This document shows, piece by piece, positions 22,936 through 36,065 of a DNA stretch of 64,000 bases. The notes under the pieces were generated by a model. The model was not told the DNA's origin, ran no database searches, and saw only the letters and a list, made by a program, of their open reading frames with translations. Numbering within the stretch: position 1 is the first letter of the stretch; each line of letters begins with the position of its first letter. The position numbers and the translations under genes are program-made. This stretch comes from Microvelia longipes (taxonomy: Eukaryota > Arthropoda > Insecta > Hemiptera > Veliidae), in assembly GCA_018340805.1 (NCBI GenBank), contig JACMZG010000008.1:58447129-58511128 (forward strand), given 5' to 3'.

Positions 22936-24170
22936 AAAGGAATTGAAATAAAAGAAACAAACTAAACAATTTTTTGTGTTTTTGTGAATTTTTATGTCTG
23001 TTTACTATTTATTTTATTTATTCAGTGCCTCTAGGCAATTTTTATATTAGTATATTTCCTTTATAAAAATATTATTAAGAACAAAACTGATACAATGAAG
23101 AAAAAAGAAATAAATTAAAAACTCATTCCTGGGTAAAAATCTTTTAGATCTTTTGGATTCTCATTTTATATAAAAAAAAGAAAAAAGGAGAACAATTTCT
23201 GTCTGATTTAATTTATAAGATTCCATTTTACTAAGTAAAAGAGAAATTAGAGTGACATCTTTTATTAGTTAAATTGGTTGGAATTTTAAAAACCAAACTT
23301 CTATCGGTTAACTTTTCGAACGATTGTTTAAATCTTATTACAAAATAAGAAAAAAAGAAGAATTTTCTCAAAGAAAATAAAAGACGAAATAAAGATTTAA
23401 AAAAACGAATGAAATAAGAAAACGATTACTTTAAATTATTATAATTGTGGTTTGGTAACATTAATGTATTTTTGATCGAATTTCAAAGCATATACGATTT
23501 GCAAGTACTTAGCGAATTTCCAATTCTGTTAGGTAGGAGACATAAAAGAAAGAGTTAGAAAATACCTCAAATTACTTTTCTGTAACGAGAATACCAATAC
23601 CAAAAAATTGACATAATTGGCTCTAACCCCAATAATAGAAAACACTTTTTATTCCCAAGGGATAAAACTTTACTTTTCATCCCTTTGGAGTACAAAGTGC
23701 TATTTTACTCCCTAAAATGCAGTCAATAAACTTCACGTTATACACCGCAAGGAATCATTTGGCGTAAATAAACTATCAAATTAAAAGGAAATAACACATA
23801 AATAGCTGAGTTGGAACTCTAATGACATCCATTTGGCGTACATTACATATAAGCTTAGAATAATACTCGTATAAAACATCCATAAGAAATTCCAGTCACA
23901 TCACCTTAACAATTTTTATATCATATTTTTGTAGATATTAAAGCTTCAATCTCATTTAGCATAAAATGAAACAACATGTATTATATTTTACCACTTTGCT
24001 ACACACTGAAGTTATGTACACACGTACAAGTTTTTCTACTTTAAGTGCTAGAGTGAGAAGATGATTTTAAAAAAGAGAGTTAACTCATTTAATTAGATAT
24101 ATGTATACCATGGTTTTCTTTAATTTCTCCTTCAATGAACACATATATTATTAGATACGGATACGACCAG
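22936..24170. other. AT-rich non-coding sequence
   Basis: No gene. At 23,640-23,715 the blocks AAGGGATAAAACTTTACTTT and GGAGTACAAAGTGCTATTT resemble arms of the 47.2-kb palindromic element. Confidence 0.5.
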
Positions 24171-24300
24171 GGCCCCGTTGCACGAATGTACAAGTCTTGT
24201 CTACAAGTAAAAGGCTACAATTTCAATAATAATAGTCAGAAATTTGTTCCACTAATGTACAAGTGTAGACTGGTAATTTCAATCTATTTTATACAATTTT
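24171..24300. repeat. Possible transposon terminus with duplicated block
   Basis: GGGCCCCGTTGCACGAATGT has the look of a DNA-transposon end. CGAATGTACAAGTCTTGT is partly repeated as CTAATGTACAAGTGTAG 70 bp on. No opposite terminus was found. Confidence 0.35.
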
Positions 24301-24388
24301 ATTAAAAACACTAGTAGGGGTTACAAGTTGTATCTTAGAACTCCTAGGAAACGATTATATTTGTGTCAAATTCTATTGTAAAAAAGCA

Positions 24389-24570
24389 ACTATAGTACGA
24401 CACATGGCTAAAATAAGTTGACAGCGTGGGAAAATAGTGTTGAGAAACCAATAAAGTTGGCATGATTTGAAATTGAGAGCGTGGTTTAACACCCAGGAAT
24501 AACCTCATTGGCTCCCTCGCATTATTTTCCCACGCTGTCAACTGATTTCAGCCGTAAGTCGTACTATAGT
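24389..24570. mobile_element. 182-bp MITE with inverted termini
   Basis: ACTATAGTACGAC starts the left arm and GTCGTACTATAGT ends the right. Both arms continue through GGCTRAAAT, then AGTTGACAGCGTGGGAAAAT, about 47 bp in total. The outermost TATA could hide a TA duplication as in mariner-type elements. The single open frame inside is only the palindrome read through. A relic end of the same family lies at 4,608. Confidence 0.75.
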
Positions 24571-24654
24571 AATTGCAAGTGTCGAAATAAAGCGTTTTAC
24601 GAATATTAATGTAAATTATGGTAACCTACAAGAGTTTTTGTAAACAATAAGCTA

Positions 24655-24970
24655 AAGTATTATTAAAACCCAGTTTCATTCGCTACGCTCATCCTCCGTA
24701 TTTCGGACTCGCTTCGCTCGTCCTCAGAATATACAAGACGTTAAATTGAAACCGCAACACGTCTTCGGACTTGCTTCCCTCGCCTTAGATAGTATAGTAC
24801 TTTAATGATTCAACAAAAATCATAGATGTACGTGTATTAAAAGGAAACTTAGTGTACTTATTTATTGCGTATTCGTATACTCTAGTACCGAATTTTAACT
24901 TAATTAGATAATTTTCCACTTTTGTAATTCTTTAAAAACGTTTTATGTAAGCTTGTTGTAAGCATAGATA
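24655..24970 (-). mobile_element. 5S-derived dispersed repeat (minus), partial
   Basis: TTCGCTACGCTCATCCTCCG, ACTCGCTTCGCTCGTCCTCA, AACACGTCTTCGGACTTGC, then (with the 5S block deleted) TGATTCAACAAAAATCATAG, TACTTATTTATTGCGTA and TTTTAACTTAATTAGATAAT. Confidence 0.75.
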
Positions 24971-25909
24971 CAGAGTCTAAGCACAAGAAGTGCAGAGTGG
25001 CCAATAGATCGAGGTTCTTATTAAAATTTCTGTTGAAAAAAATTGTAAATAAGGACAAAGCTTTAAATTAAAAGTTATCTTTATAATAAAAAATATAGAG
25101 ACTGTAATTAAAAATAAAATACTTAAACATATAGATTTTATTCGTAAATTGTAGAACTGCTGATCAAAATTGAGTGAAGTAAATCTTTTTTAAATAATTT
25201 GTAAACCCCTATTTACAAGAGCATCCAAAACAGGGTTCAGAATTGGGTTCTAAAGTGCTTTAATCTATATTTCTGTTTTCAATAATAATGCATAATTTTC
25301 CTCATCTAACACGCATGTTGCATGATGAGGTTTCGCTCCTGTTGCGAGGTCTTAAAAGTACGTATAAAGGTACAAGAACGGTATAAGCATTAAAATTTCT
25401 TGCTAAGTTAAATGGTTTTAACTAATAATATTTTAACTTTTTAAATTGAAATACTGGAAGAAACTCCAATAGCATTTTAATTGTCTGAAGTAGATTAAGG
25501 AAACAATTTAGTCCTTTTTTCATTTTAAAAATTCAATTTTGAGTATCCTTCATAAAAACAAGATACTCTGCATGGTTTGACGTACAGGGAGTTTTCTTAT
25601 TTTTAGTTTAAGTTTTAAGAGTCTAGGCTGGGTAGTATAAAATAAAACCCTTGAATTCCTCGAATATTTGGAATACTTTGTTAACTAATCTGATTCCCAG
25701 ACTAAAACCTTGCCCTAACCCTCTTAGTCCTTGGTCTCAAAATAACTAGAAGTCTAACTTCTTTAACTTTATACAAGACAAACAGTGTATAAAACTTTCT
25801 GAAAAACAGGTTTTAACGGCATTTTCTCTGATCAAGTTAACAATCTATAAATTTTCACTTTTCGCTGTCCCTGAGTACTACAATGATATGCTAGAATACT
25901 TTATCACAC

Positions 25910-25942
<33 letters not shown>

Positions 25943-26429
25943 GTATAACCATCTTAATTTTTTTTTAAAGATTGGACCATCCAAAATAACTGAAATAGGG
26001 CGCCAGAGAGATGGAATAATGAAGCCTATATTTTCTTCGATTCCATCACTCGAAAATAATTAAAAATGCTACAAAGTGTTACCTTAATGAGCAGATATAA
26101 AATATAATCCAAAAATGGTTATAAACCTCAAACCATCGGCAGACTCAGTGGAGGCAGGGCGGGTTTTTCTTACACAAATTAACTACAACTTTTAACAGAG
26201 ATAGTTTCTTCTTTAAAGTAAAACATTTAAACTTTTCAAAATTTAACATTCAGAATCAAAATCAAAAGTAACAAGCTTTCGTTAAATCAAAAATGCATTA
26301 AAATTATAAAACAATTCCATCTTCAAAATTCGTGTTTTGTAATTAATAAACAGATCTTTAATAGAAATTATAAGATTTTACGTTTCGGTTAATTTGATTA
26401 ATAATCAAACAATTAAAAACCGACATATA
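24971..26429. other. AT-rich non-coding sequence with (TG)n
   Basis: No gene recognised. A TA/TG microsatellite lies at 25,906-25,942. Confidence 0.5.
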
Positions 26430-26590
26430 GAATACGCTAATCTTTGCGTAAAAGAATACGTGTCAAGCCGGACAAAACGGCGTAATAACATCAACACGGA
26501 GCTAGTGACAAGGACGAGGCTTGACCCAAGACTGACCGTACAGCTCGCACCGCCAGGTGAACTCCGAACCTTTGGAGTTCATTAAATCTT
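26430..26590 (+). other. GC-richer pocket of unknown origin
   Basis: About 160 bp are clearly GC-richer than the flanks and open on the plus strand (residues include SSRTKRRNNINTELVTRTRL), ending TTTGGAGTTCATTAA. It resembles neither a known exon nor the repeat families here. CGCCAGGTGAAC could be a splice donor but no acceptor partner is evident. It could be an orphan exon or a transposon scrap. Confidence 0.25.
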
Positions 26591-26804
26591 ATCTCTCATC
26601 ACAACATCTAACAAGTCTTCAATTAGACCCCAAATAAAAGAATAAAAATACATAAATTGTAAACAAATAATTCACCACGTTACAATGTATGTATGTGAAA
26701 ACATAATGTATTTTTACTTTTAAGTACCAGAGATTCTCAAAAGAAAACACATCATCGATCACTTACTTATTAAACTTGAAAAAAATTAAAATCACTAAAA
26801 TGTA

Positions 26805-27290
26805 AAAAAATCGGATACGGAACTTGGAACTTTTTCTCACCACATCGAATTCTTTACGCTAATCCTCACTTCTTGGGAGTCGCTTTGCTCGTTCACGACA
26901 TTTTTATAGCAACACATCTTTGGACTCGCATTGCTAGTCCTAGATAGTAATAACATAAGTTTATTCCCTGCGGTCACCTATCTAGGAACTGATCTCGTTT
27001 AATGCAGCTTAACCTTTATGATTCAACAAAAACTATAGATATATTTGACGCATTGAAACTTATAATATTTATTTATTACGTACAGGTGTATTTCTGTACG
27101 AAATAAATGTACCAAATTTTAACTTAATTGAATTATTTTTCGATTTTTTAAAAAACTCATGCAAGACATTCGACAAAAACTATACTAATGCTGATTATGA
27201 AATAAAATTAAGCAGATGTGGTCTTACATATGTGGTTTTACATGTGACTACATACGTGCTAAATCTCTATTTGGATTGTTTTGCTAACAC
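26805..27290 (-). mobile_element. 5S-derived dispersed repeat (minus)
   Basis: T-run end (AAAAAAATCGGATACGG), TTTTTCTCACCACATCGAAT, GAGTCGCTTTGCTCGTTC, ACACATCTTTGGACTCGCA, 5S-like block 26,964-27,024 (CTGCGGTCACCTATCTAGG, GCAGCTTAACC), then body AACTTAATTGAATTATTTTT, TACTAATGCTGATTATG, ACATACGTGCTAAATCT, ending in a short head. Confidence 0.8.
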
Positions 27291-29034
27291 AATAATAAAA
27301 GAATAAAGAATTTTATAAAAGAATAAATAACACAAAATAAAGAATTTTTACTTAATTTAGCAGGCTTTAGAACTTTAACAAACATTTTATTATTTTATAA
27401 TTTTTACTCCTCTCTTTTGTCTCTTTTAGTAAAAGAGCCCAAAATTTAACGAATTTAGTCTGATTTGCACCAAATTCTTATGAAATATTTTTATTATTTA
27501 GTTTATGTGCTTAAATTGTCCAAACTTGTGAAAATTCTACTATTTTTACTAAGAATCAATCAACGAAATACAAATCTAAATATTGTTAATATCAAAATGT
27601 ATTAGTCTGTATTGTATGCAAGGTATGAAAAAAGACTTTAAGTACTTTGTTTCGGGGCTAGGTGAACTCGTATCTTCTATACAGCAGAAATAAAAGAGAA
27701 GTGACTAAATAGAACATAAAATTACACACATAAAACTAAATGTTAGATGCAACACAGCACATAATGCATATATAAAGTTTTATATGTATAATTAGTAGGT
27801 TTAGATACCCTAAAATATGTAAATTACCATTGAAAAATTACCATCTATTCATCAGATACATAAGAAGAATTTTTCAGGGCGAGTAATAGTTATAGGTTAT
27901 TTTTAGCTATTTTTAAGTTAATGCTCCTAATAAATTATTCAATAAAAAATGAATGCCAAGAAAGAGAAGGGAAGTATTCTCGAAACTATAGATGGAAAAC
28001 TAGTAATAATGCTTCCTAACAAAATTATTTATTATTTACGTCGTATAAAAGCTTATTAAAAGTTTGGGAAAAACTTTACCCTGAATTTTCTAGAGTTTGA
28101 AAAGAAGAATCTTTATACCATAATTAAGCAAGAAAAATGATAAAAAAATAATACCTAAACACGTCATCAGTTCACTATCTTTATCAAAGACATTATAAAT
28201 TAATTTAACAAAATATCACACAAAAGTTTTACAAAAATCAACTCATTGTATAGTTATACTCAGACTCCCTTAGAATTGATATTTTGTTTTTTAAATAAAA
28301 ATAATAAGTAAACCTTGACAAAGGTTAACGAGGACCTTTGCAAGTGACATTTTCATTAATATAACATTCTACACAGACACTGATTCCTTAACGTCAAATG
28401 AAAAATGTAACAACGGTAACAATACAACACTTACAACTACCAATGTGTTTCGCAATTTTAAAATAAAAACCACTGACAATTTTTTTACAGCTTTAAAAAA
28501 GGTTTTAGGGAAAATTACGAAAAAAGTGTTTTAATATGGTAGTTGAATAAAAAGCTGTCAAAAAATGAAGACAAGCAATCATTTGAAGCGTTTCTACTTC
28601 ATACAATAAAAGTATGTCACCAAATAATAGACAAAAAGAGTTGGGAATTCACTGATGTATTTTATATTTCTGTCTATTCATGCAAGGATAAATAAAGCAG
28701 CAATAAATAAAACTGAATTAAATGTACCACCACTTAAAGGTTACATTAAAATAGATTAGTTTGAATATTTAAACTAAAGCACTGAACTCAAAGCCTTGAT
28801 TCAATCAAGCAGAGATACAAAGAATTATTGGCTTTTTACTAATTAATAATATTATTAAGTTTAAATTTATAAAATGAATGAACCTCATAGAAAAATTACA
28901 AAAACGTTTTTATAAAATCAATAACTAAAAATTAATTATGATCACGATCAATTAAAACCTTGATTGAAAAAATATAAGACATCCTAAACTTTTTCTTTAC
29001 ACATTATTAAGTTACTAATTAAGGTGATCCAAAA
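27291..29034. other. AT-rich non-coding sequence
   Basis: Nothing recognised. Confidence 0.5.
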
Positions 29035-30320
29035 ATCCCCTCTCTTCCTAAATTTAGAACAGTTTGGCATAAATTGAGGAAACGTGGGGTACTTTTTCGG
29101 CTAAAAGAAACTAATTTTTGAAGGTATAGGTAATTTTGGGTGTCCCATGCAACACTGGATTTTTTCCGAAAAAAAAATAATGGAAGGTATACTTTTATTA
29201 GGCTTCTTGTGTTCTAGGGATAAATACGAGACATTTAGCCCCTGGAATATTTTTAATACCGGTATTTTAACGGAAATAAGTGCCTAAAGTGTTGACATGG
29301 GACATTTTAATTCAAAATTGAAACTCAAGAATTGACATTATAGAAACAATTTGCCTAGAGTAAAAATGCCTTATTTTTGGTTTAAGGAAACAAACCCATC
29401 ATTATCTTACCTTCGTTGTAAGAAATTTATAGTCACTACAGTAGTAATGGTATTTATTATTTAGAGCAAATATTAACCACAAAAATATAGCAAATATTCC
29501 ACAATCGGAGGTGGCGGGACCTAGAACCTTAGGCGAATTGATTGGCCTTGGGGACCCCCGTGAGGGCAGTCTTCTCTTGGGGTGTCACCCTTTTTTGGGT
29601 TTCGATGGCCTTTAGATCACTTTTGGGTACACATCTCTGCCATCCAAACACCATGAACTTCAGCAACCAACATCGTCGGATCTTCGGCCTCTACCTAGCT
29701 GACTGGAGCAGCATAGGTTCAGAGGTACTGGGGGGTTCAGATTCGGCTCAGTCTCCACACCCACCAGATTTACAGCTGGTGAAGTGTCTGAGCTAAGGAC
29801 CGTAGGGACCGGTGCTAATGCCCCTATCAACTGTGGGGTCAGCATCTAGGTTAATGGTCTTTTTTTTTAGGGGGTCAATTAGGCGGCATCTGACTGGTCT
29901 ACCTCAGTCAGCGGTCTCTGCGACGGCAATAGACGCGCAGTTTTTGTGAATTAGTGACGAGGTAAGCTGGCAATTTCCTAGTGGTAGTGGAATTTAGTCT
30001 AGCACTCCCCACACTCTGGCGGCATAACGCTTTTTTTCTTTTAATCTTCCGAAAAAAAACAAAACAATGATTTTGTTTTAATAATTAAGAATGCAATAAA
30101 TAATTTGTATTTTTCAGCCAAAACCAAGGTATATTTTAATTTTAGCTAATTGTTTCTTAAGTCTTTACATCCCTAGAACTCAAAAGTTCAATAAAAGTAT
30201 ACCTTCGCGAAATTTGGTGTTGCATAGGGCATCCAAAGTTAACAATACCACCAAGTATAAGTTCACTTTACTCAAAAAGAGGTTCAAAAATAAGAGGGCA
30301 GTGGGGAGGGCCCACTCGTA
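29035..30320. mobile_element. Foldback-type element, about 1.3 kb, with GC-rich core
   Basis: Left arm 29,035-29,395 and right arm about 30,105-30,320 are diverged inverted repeats. They share the pairs GTCCCATGCAACAC / GTGTTGCATAGGGC, GAAGGTATACTTTTATT / AATAAAAGTATACCTTCG and GTTCTAGGGAT / ATCCCTAGAAC. The left arm has roughly 110 bp extra. The core (29,500-30,000) is far GC-richer than anything around and has open frames on both strands (for example 29,542-29,796) with no recognised domain. It may be a non-autonomous DNA transposon that captured foreign sequence. Confidence 0.65.
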
Positions 30321-30829
30321 CCATAACTATTATACCATTTTTAATCATAAAATTAAAAATAGTCTATTCGGTTAGAACATTAAGCTGAAATTTAGATAAA
30401 AATAAATTAAACAAATTTTTAGTAACGCAGCAAATCAAATAGTACCCTCGTTATTATTATCAAGATGATTAAAACATTAAATAAACACATTTAAATAAAG
30501 CAATGTTATTAATACTCATATTTTTAATAAAGGGATTGTAAGCTAATTGTAATTATTTTAGCCATTAATACAAAATATTATATAAACATAAGAATAAGGA
30601 TAACTTAAAAAATTCAAAATAACTGCATTGCGATATTTCAAAAGATAAATTTTGGCAAATATTGAACAAAGATTCAATAAATAGAACAAAAAGGAACATT
30701 ATATGAGTACAATATTTGGCAAAGATGAATGTTCACAATACAGGGTAAGGTATGAGGCATTCTTCGACCCCTGGACCTTTTAAAACTGTTTTTGGCAAAT
30801 ATCCCACATCGAACTTAATAGAAATGTTT
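30321..30829. other. AT-rich non-coding sequence
   Basis: Nothing coding. A GGCATTCTTCGACCCCTGGA phrase near 30,757 weakly recalls the left arm of the preceding foldback element. Confidence 0.45.
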
Positions 30830-31098
<269 letters not shown>

Positions 31099-32059
31099 AG
31101 TTTACTAATTGCATTTTAAAGGTACATCAGCGTTCTAAAAAAAATTGAAGGACTAACTGGAATCGTCTAGTTTCATAACAAGAAGGATTAAAACAAAAAG
31201 GTATGGTCACAGCCATGGTCAAGTTGCACCACGAGGTTTTATTTTCCATAGAACAGTTTCGTTACACTATCCAAATATAAAAAAAACGTAAAAACGTTTT
31301 CATATCTAACAAATTGCTCAAGAAATGCATTTTCTTGCAACTTATATTAGAAGCACTCAAACATGTACAACTGAATCTTGATAAATTGAGATTTGATAAA
31401 ATAAGGTATGATTCTTTTGACAGAACTAGACCATGTAAAATAAAAATATTGGGAAATTTGCAGACTGTACCCGGCCATGACATGAGTGTAAGGGATCAAA
31501 AAGGATTATATGACGGAACTCGACTATGCCCGCACTAACACCCAAAACATGTGTTAGCCATAATTATTTTTTTAAACACTACATTAACGTTTTACATTAC
31601 TTAAATTATTTAATTTACTTTTAAAATATACCTAAAAAAGGAAAAGGTTTAATTAGAGTAAATACTAAAATCGGATTAAACCTGAAACTACAAAGGATTT
31701 TAGGCTTAAATGTAGGAAGCCTCTTTGATGTTAGACCCTTTTTAAGACACTGGAAAAACTGTTGAGGGGAGGATAAAAGAAAGAAGGCTATACTAACTAA
31801 AATAAGAAAAACATGATTTTCACTCATTTTTATTATAAACACACAATAATGTCAACCACTCTATTTAAACAAGTTATAAAACCGTTGTATTAATTACAAA
31901 TTGAAACTCGTATTATAAATAATTTTAAAACTTTAATCCTTTTGTTCAATCTAAGGTTTTCCATTTTCAAGCTAATATTAAGCTTAAGCCAATTTAATAA
32001 ATATGCTAATCGCTCACTATTTAAAAAATAAAATTCTTGAAATTTTTCAGTTATTATGT
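31099..32059. other. AT-rich non-coding sequence
   Basis: Nothing recognised. Open frames at 31,262-31,538 overlap on both strands without family resemblance. Confidence 0.5.
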
Positions 32060-32735
32060 TCTCTTATTTATACCAAAGGTATAAAGGGTATTATGTAAGC
32101 AAAAAATCCGAAACAGGGATGTTACCTGAATTATTCGTTTTAGGTGTTTCTAAGGCCTCCAGAGTGGTTATCACAAAGTTGTTCTGTATGTGTGTTTCTG
32201 ATATCATCATAGCTCCCAGACAATCATAGTCCCATTTATACTAGAGAGTTGAAACTTAATAAAAAATCAATCTTTAGGTGTAGTTGTGCTTTCCGGAAAA
32301 TATCGTCTTATGACGTCACCAACCCCCAAGTATGACTCGGCAAAGATTTTGAAAATTCATAAAAAGTGGAATGTGTTTGGATCATTTGATCAGTTTGAGA
32401 TATGGCAGATTTGTGTACGTTTTTAAAAAAAAATTTGAATTGAGTTGAAATTCGGTACACCATTACATAAATTACATAATAAATAAGTACACTATGTTTT
32501 GTTTTTATACAAAAATATATCCAAGGGGTTTGTTAGAGCCTGGTCAGTGCCTGGATGGTCGAACGCGGGAATAAAAGGAACGAATTTACTATTTGAGGAC
32601 AAACGAAGCGAGCCTGAGGACATATTGCAAAATAAATTTAACGACTTTTATATTCTGAGGACAAGCGAAGCGATTAAGAAGTAAGAAGGATGAGCGTAGT
32701 TAATCCGATGTGATGAGGAAAATTTCCGATTTTAT
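32060..32735 (+). mobile_element. 5S-derived dispersed repeat (plus), nearly full
   Basis: Head (TTATTTATACCAAAGGTATA), AAAAAATCCGAAACAGGGAT, TCATCATAGCTCCCAGAC, TACTAGAGAGTTGAAACTTA, TATGACGTCACCAA, TGAGTTGAAATTCGGTACAC, 5S-like part 32,530-32,575 (TGGTCAGTGCCTGGATGG), two GAGGACAAxCGAAGCGA motifs, and GATGTGATGAGGAAAATTTCCG then T-run. This copy shows the whole order of parts. Confidence 0.85.
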
Positions 32736-34205
32736 TGTTTAATTTTCTTACGGCAGTAAAAAAACTTTGAGTTTGATCAAATAAAAACAACACGAAAACA
32801 ACAGCAGAATTACGAGTTCTAGTGTTTTCTCTTTAATGCTCTTTATCAAGAAATAAAAAAAAAATTATAAATCGGTATTTTTTAAAGGGTATAATACAAG
32901 ATACAACAAGCCACATCCAACTTTCAAATGATAAGTACATGAGACGTGAATAGTTTAAAAGCATATAAATTACCATTGCATTAAGCTTTTATATTATTTC
33001 GCTTAGAATATAAAGAAAATGTAAAATTTATTAATTCATATTTAAGAATTTAAAGCAGTAAAAAATAAGGATTGTTAAGACTTATGAGGAGTCATTATCT
33101 GTGATTAAGAGAGGAAACTGTAAAATAGACGCAGGGTAAATAGCTACTTGATTTAGTACCTGAGTAATGACAGGTCAACCCTTTATACTGAATAGGTCCG
33201 GTAGGGATTCCAGCCCTTTAGAGAGCAGCCTTCTTTATGCATTAAAATAACCCTAAATTGTAAAATTTTCTTTCGTTAGCTTACCTTTTTAGTAGAATAA
33301 TTCAAATTTATATTTATAATAATTTTAAACTTTATCCCTTTTGTTCAATCTGAAGTTATTCAATTTCAAATAAACCTAAAGATAGATTCACAATACTACG
33401 GTAGCGATACGTCCGTTAATTGCAGGCGGTGACAGCTTAAATTCCAACCTATGTAATCGTATGGGACGTTTTTAAACAGCATGCGGTAGCGTTGCTGAGA
33501 AAAAATTAGGTGTCCAGTTTTATATGCTACTAGCGATGCTGGTATCACAGAATATGTCAAATATTTAGGGTAAAATAATAGATAAATATGACAAATTAAA
33601 CATACAATGTTTTGTTAGAATATAAAGGAAGGTTTATTAATTTGACTTGCAGCCTTCTCGTAGCGCAGGCATAACGATGCAGTGTTCATTAAATTTCGCT
33701 AAATGCTTTAAAAATCACCAATTTGCCTTATCGTACACTCTTTCCTCTAGACACATTTTTACAAAAATACTATTTGGAATGGAACAGTTTATTTTTTTTT
33801 TTAGTTGAAATAATTATTTATATTCAACAAAAAACATAAAATTGCTATAAGAAAATTTATATAATAGGAAAGGAAAAGTGAAGCGACATTTATTTTTTAT
33901 TTTAAAATAATTTTATTTTAATATAATTCTAAATATGCTAAAAAAATATTAAATTTAAATAGAATTAGGAAATTTTCTAGGACCATTTTATAGATAAGGG
34001 ATATTAAGAATTACAGATGAGAATTAATTGACTTAAACTCAAAGATGAATATGACGTATATATCAGATTTTAACACATTTGAAGTAATTCAAGAAACATA
34101 ACTTAACAAAAACTCTGGTTTCACGACTTCTCTTACAGAACTTCCACATTTTTAATAACTAGAACAAAATGGCTTATAGTTTTATATCACAATAAAAACA
34201 GCGTA
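32736..34205. other. AT-rich non-coding sequence
   Basis: No gene. A GC-richer pocket at 33,390-33,545 (CTACGGTAGCGATACGTCCG near one end, GCTACTAGCGATGCTGGTAT near the other) hints at an old inverted-repeat element but is too decayed to call. Confidence 0.45.
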
Positions 34206-34212
34206 TCACTTA

Positions 34213-34260
34213 ATGGTAGCTATATATTTCAGCCAACTCTGTGGCCATCTTCAGGCCTTT
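34213..34260 (-). ncRNA. Hammerhead-like core, PLE-tail remnant (minus)
   Basis: On the minus strand: GGC, CTGAAGA, one extra T, GGCC, a loop, GGCT, GAAA. This is the same layout as the PLE cores (CTGANGA, one extra base, stem II, GAAA). No PLE coding sequence lies nearby, so this would be a 5'-truncated tail or solo pLTR. The bases after GAAA (TATATAG) do not form the ACGT stem III, so activity is doubtful. Confidence 0.4.
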
Positions 34261-34689
34261 TAACATAAATCTTAAAACATATACTAACTTAACCTTCATT
34301 TTATTGATGTAATAAAAGACCTGAAATAATATGACTTTGTAGATATCAAATAGTCAGTCATATAAATAACTACCATTTTTAATGACCATAATGAACAATA
34401 TCTATGCATAGATTTTCATGGTTTTGGTATTATGCCGTAAACGTATTGTTGAGTGACTAGAGCAGATATAGAAATTAAAACAGACGAAAACAACCAGAAT
34501 AATAAATAAAAATAATATGTTCTGTATAAAATTAAGATAAAATAAAAAAAAAAAGAAATTTATTTCTTTACATTAATACATATTAATTAATTTATATTAT
34601 ATTAATGTATTATTAATATATAATAATTATATTATATTAATTTATATGAAATATATTAAGTAATATATTTCATCTATCTTTCAAGGCAT
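34261..34689. other. AT-rich non-coding sequence
   Basis: Mostly AT palindromes at 34,555-34,675. Confidence 0.5.
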
Positions 34690-34805
34690 TTTCTGAACGC
34701 CTGAAACGGATAAATCCGGTGACATCCCGGTTTCGGAATATTTGCAAACACACTACATTTCCTATATACCTACGGTATAAATGTAAAAAAGGAAAAGTAA
34801 AAATA
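34690..34805 (-). mobile_element. 5S-derived repeat, head fragment (minus)
   Basis: CCTGAAACGGATAAATCCGG, TGACATCCCGGTTTCGGAAT, TTGCAAACACACTAC and the palindromic end (CCTATATACCTACGGTATAA, GGAAAAGTAAAAA). Only the head is present. Confidence 0.75.
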
Positions 34806-35654
34806 GGTTCTAAAAAGAAGTTAAAAAACAGAGGAATATAATGACAATTTCATTGGTATCATTGTAATTCTGATATTTGCCATGACATGAGGTCCATACC
34901 AAAAATTAGAATAATAAATACCCTTTAACATAAATTTTAATAATTTCTACACTATTTTCAAATGTAAAAAAGCCTTTTTCATGCCTCATTATGAATAAAT
35001 TATTTTTCTTTATCATACTTTATAAATATTTAATCAACTATACTTAAAATATTCCATACGCAAAACCAACGAAGTTGTAACATAAAGTAATAAATAAAAC
35101 AAAAAAACATTGCATGAATTTTATTTTATTCTATGTTAATGAAAAATAAAGCAAACTCATATATATGATGGAGTTGTAACTAATTCTTGTTTTATAATAA
35201 AGAGATTCTACAAAATTAATTTATAATACTGCGTCAAGTTGAAAATCTAGATTTTCAAATAACTTTGTTCAATATTTAAAGGTGACGGAGTATAATTAAT
35301 TAAAATATTTCATTAATACCCTTTTAATTATTTATAAAAATATTTTTGTTTTTTAAAAGGTATAATTTAACTTTTCCTTGCTATCCAGTTGTGATTTAAA
35401 AAATAAAATAAATCTATTTTTAGTTTTTTTGAAAACTACTTATAAAGATCATTAAAAATATTACTATAATCATGTAAAAATTAAAATTAATAAGATGGAA
35501 AAATTGAGCGAGAGTATAACAGTGTATACAATTGAGTCAGGACCTATTCCTATTTTAATGATAAAGACCTTCTACAAAATTACATTTCTATTACAGCCCC
35601 CAGTAGAATACGATAACTCCATTCAACAGTTGACAAAAAATGGATCATATCTCC
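34806..35654. other. AT-rich non-coding sequence
   Basis: Nothing recognised. Confidence 0.5.
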
Positions 35655-36065
35655 CCGTGTATTAATGTTAGTGAGTTAAAACTAGGTACAAACATCAATC
35701 TTTAAGTTCAGTTGTGCTATACGAAAAATATATTAACCCGCAATAAGTTATCAGCTAAAAATTCGAAAATTAATTTAATGCGGGAAAATGTCTGGATGGG
35801 TTTGAGATTTGGAACGCATGTGGACATATGTAAGGCCAACATATGTGCCCAGTTTCATCACATTATCAGCATTAGTTTAATTTTTATCAAGTGACTTCTA
35901 CAAGTTTTTTTCAAAAAATTGTCAAAATAAGGAAAATAATTTAAATGAGTTGAAATAATTTAAATTTATAATGATTCAAAGTGTATCTATTAACGCAATG
36001 AAGAAGTATAGTAAGTTTCGTTCCGAGGAAAACTTCCGAAATACTCCGTATCAGATTTTTCATCT
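35655..36065 (+). mobile_element. 5S-derived repeat (plus), lacking the 5S block
   Basis: AATCTTTAAGTTCAGTTGTG, CTATACGAAAAATAT, TGAGATTTGGAACGCATGTG, TTTCATCACATTATCAGCAT, ATGAGTTGAAATAATTT, then a jump to the tail CGAGGAAAACTTCCGAAATA, TCAGATTTTT. The deletion removes the 5S-like segment. Confidence 0.7.

Noticed and set aside
25321..25360. Hammerhead-like GATGAGGTTTCGCTCC block
   Set aside because: Core words are not in the required order on either strand.
29542..29845. Opposed open frames in the GC-rich core
   Set aside because: GC-rich sequence lacks stops by chance on both strands; no domain recognised in either.
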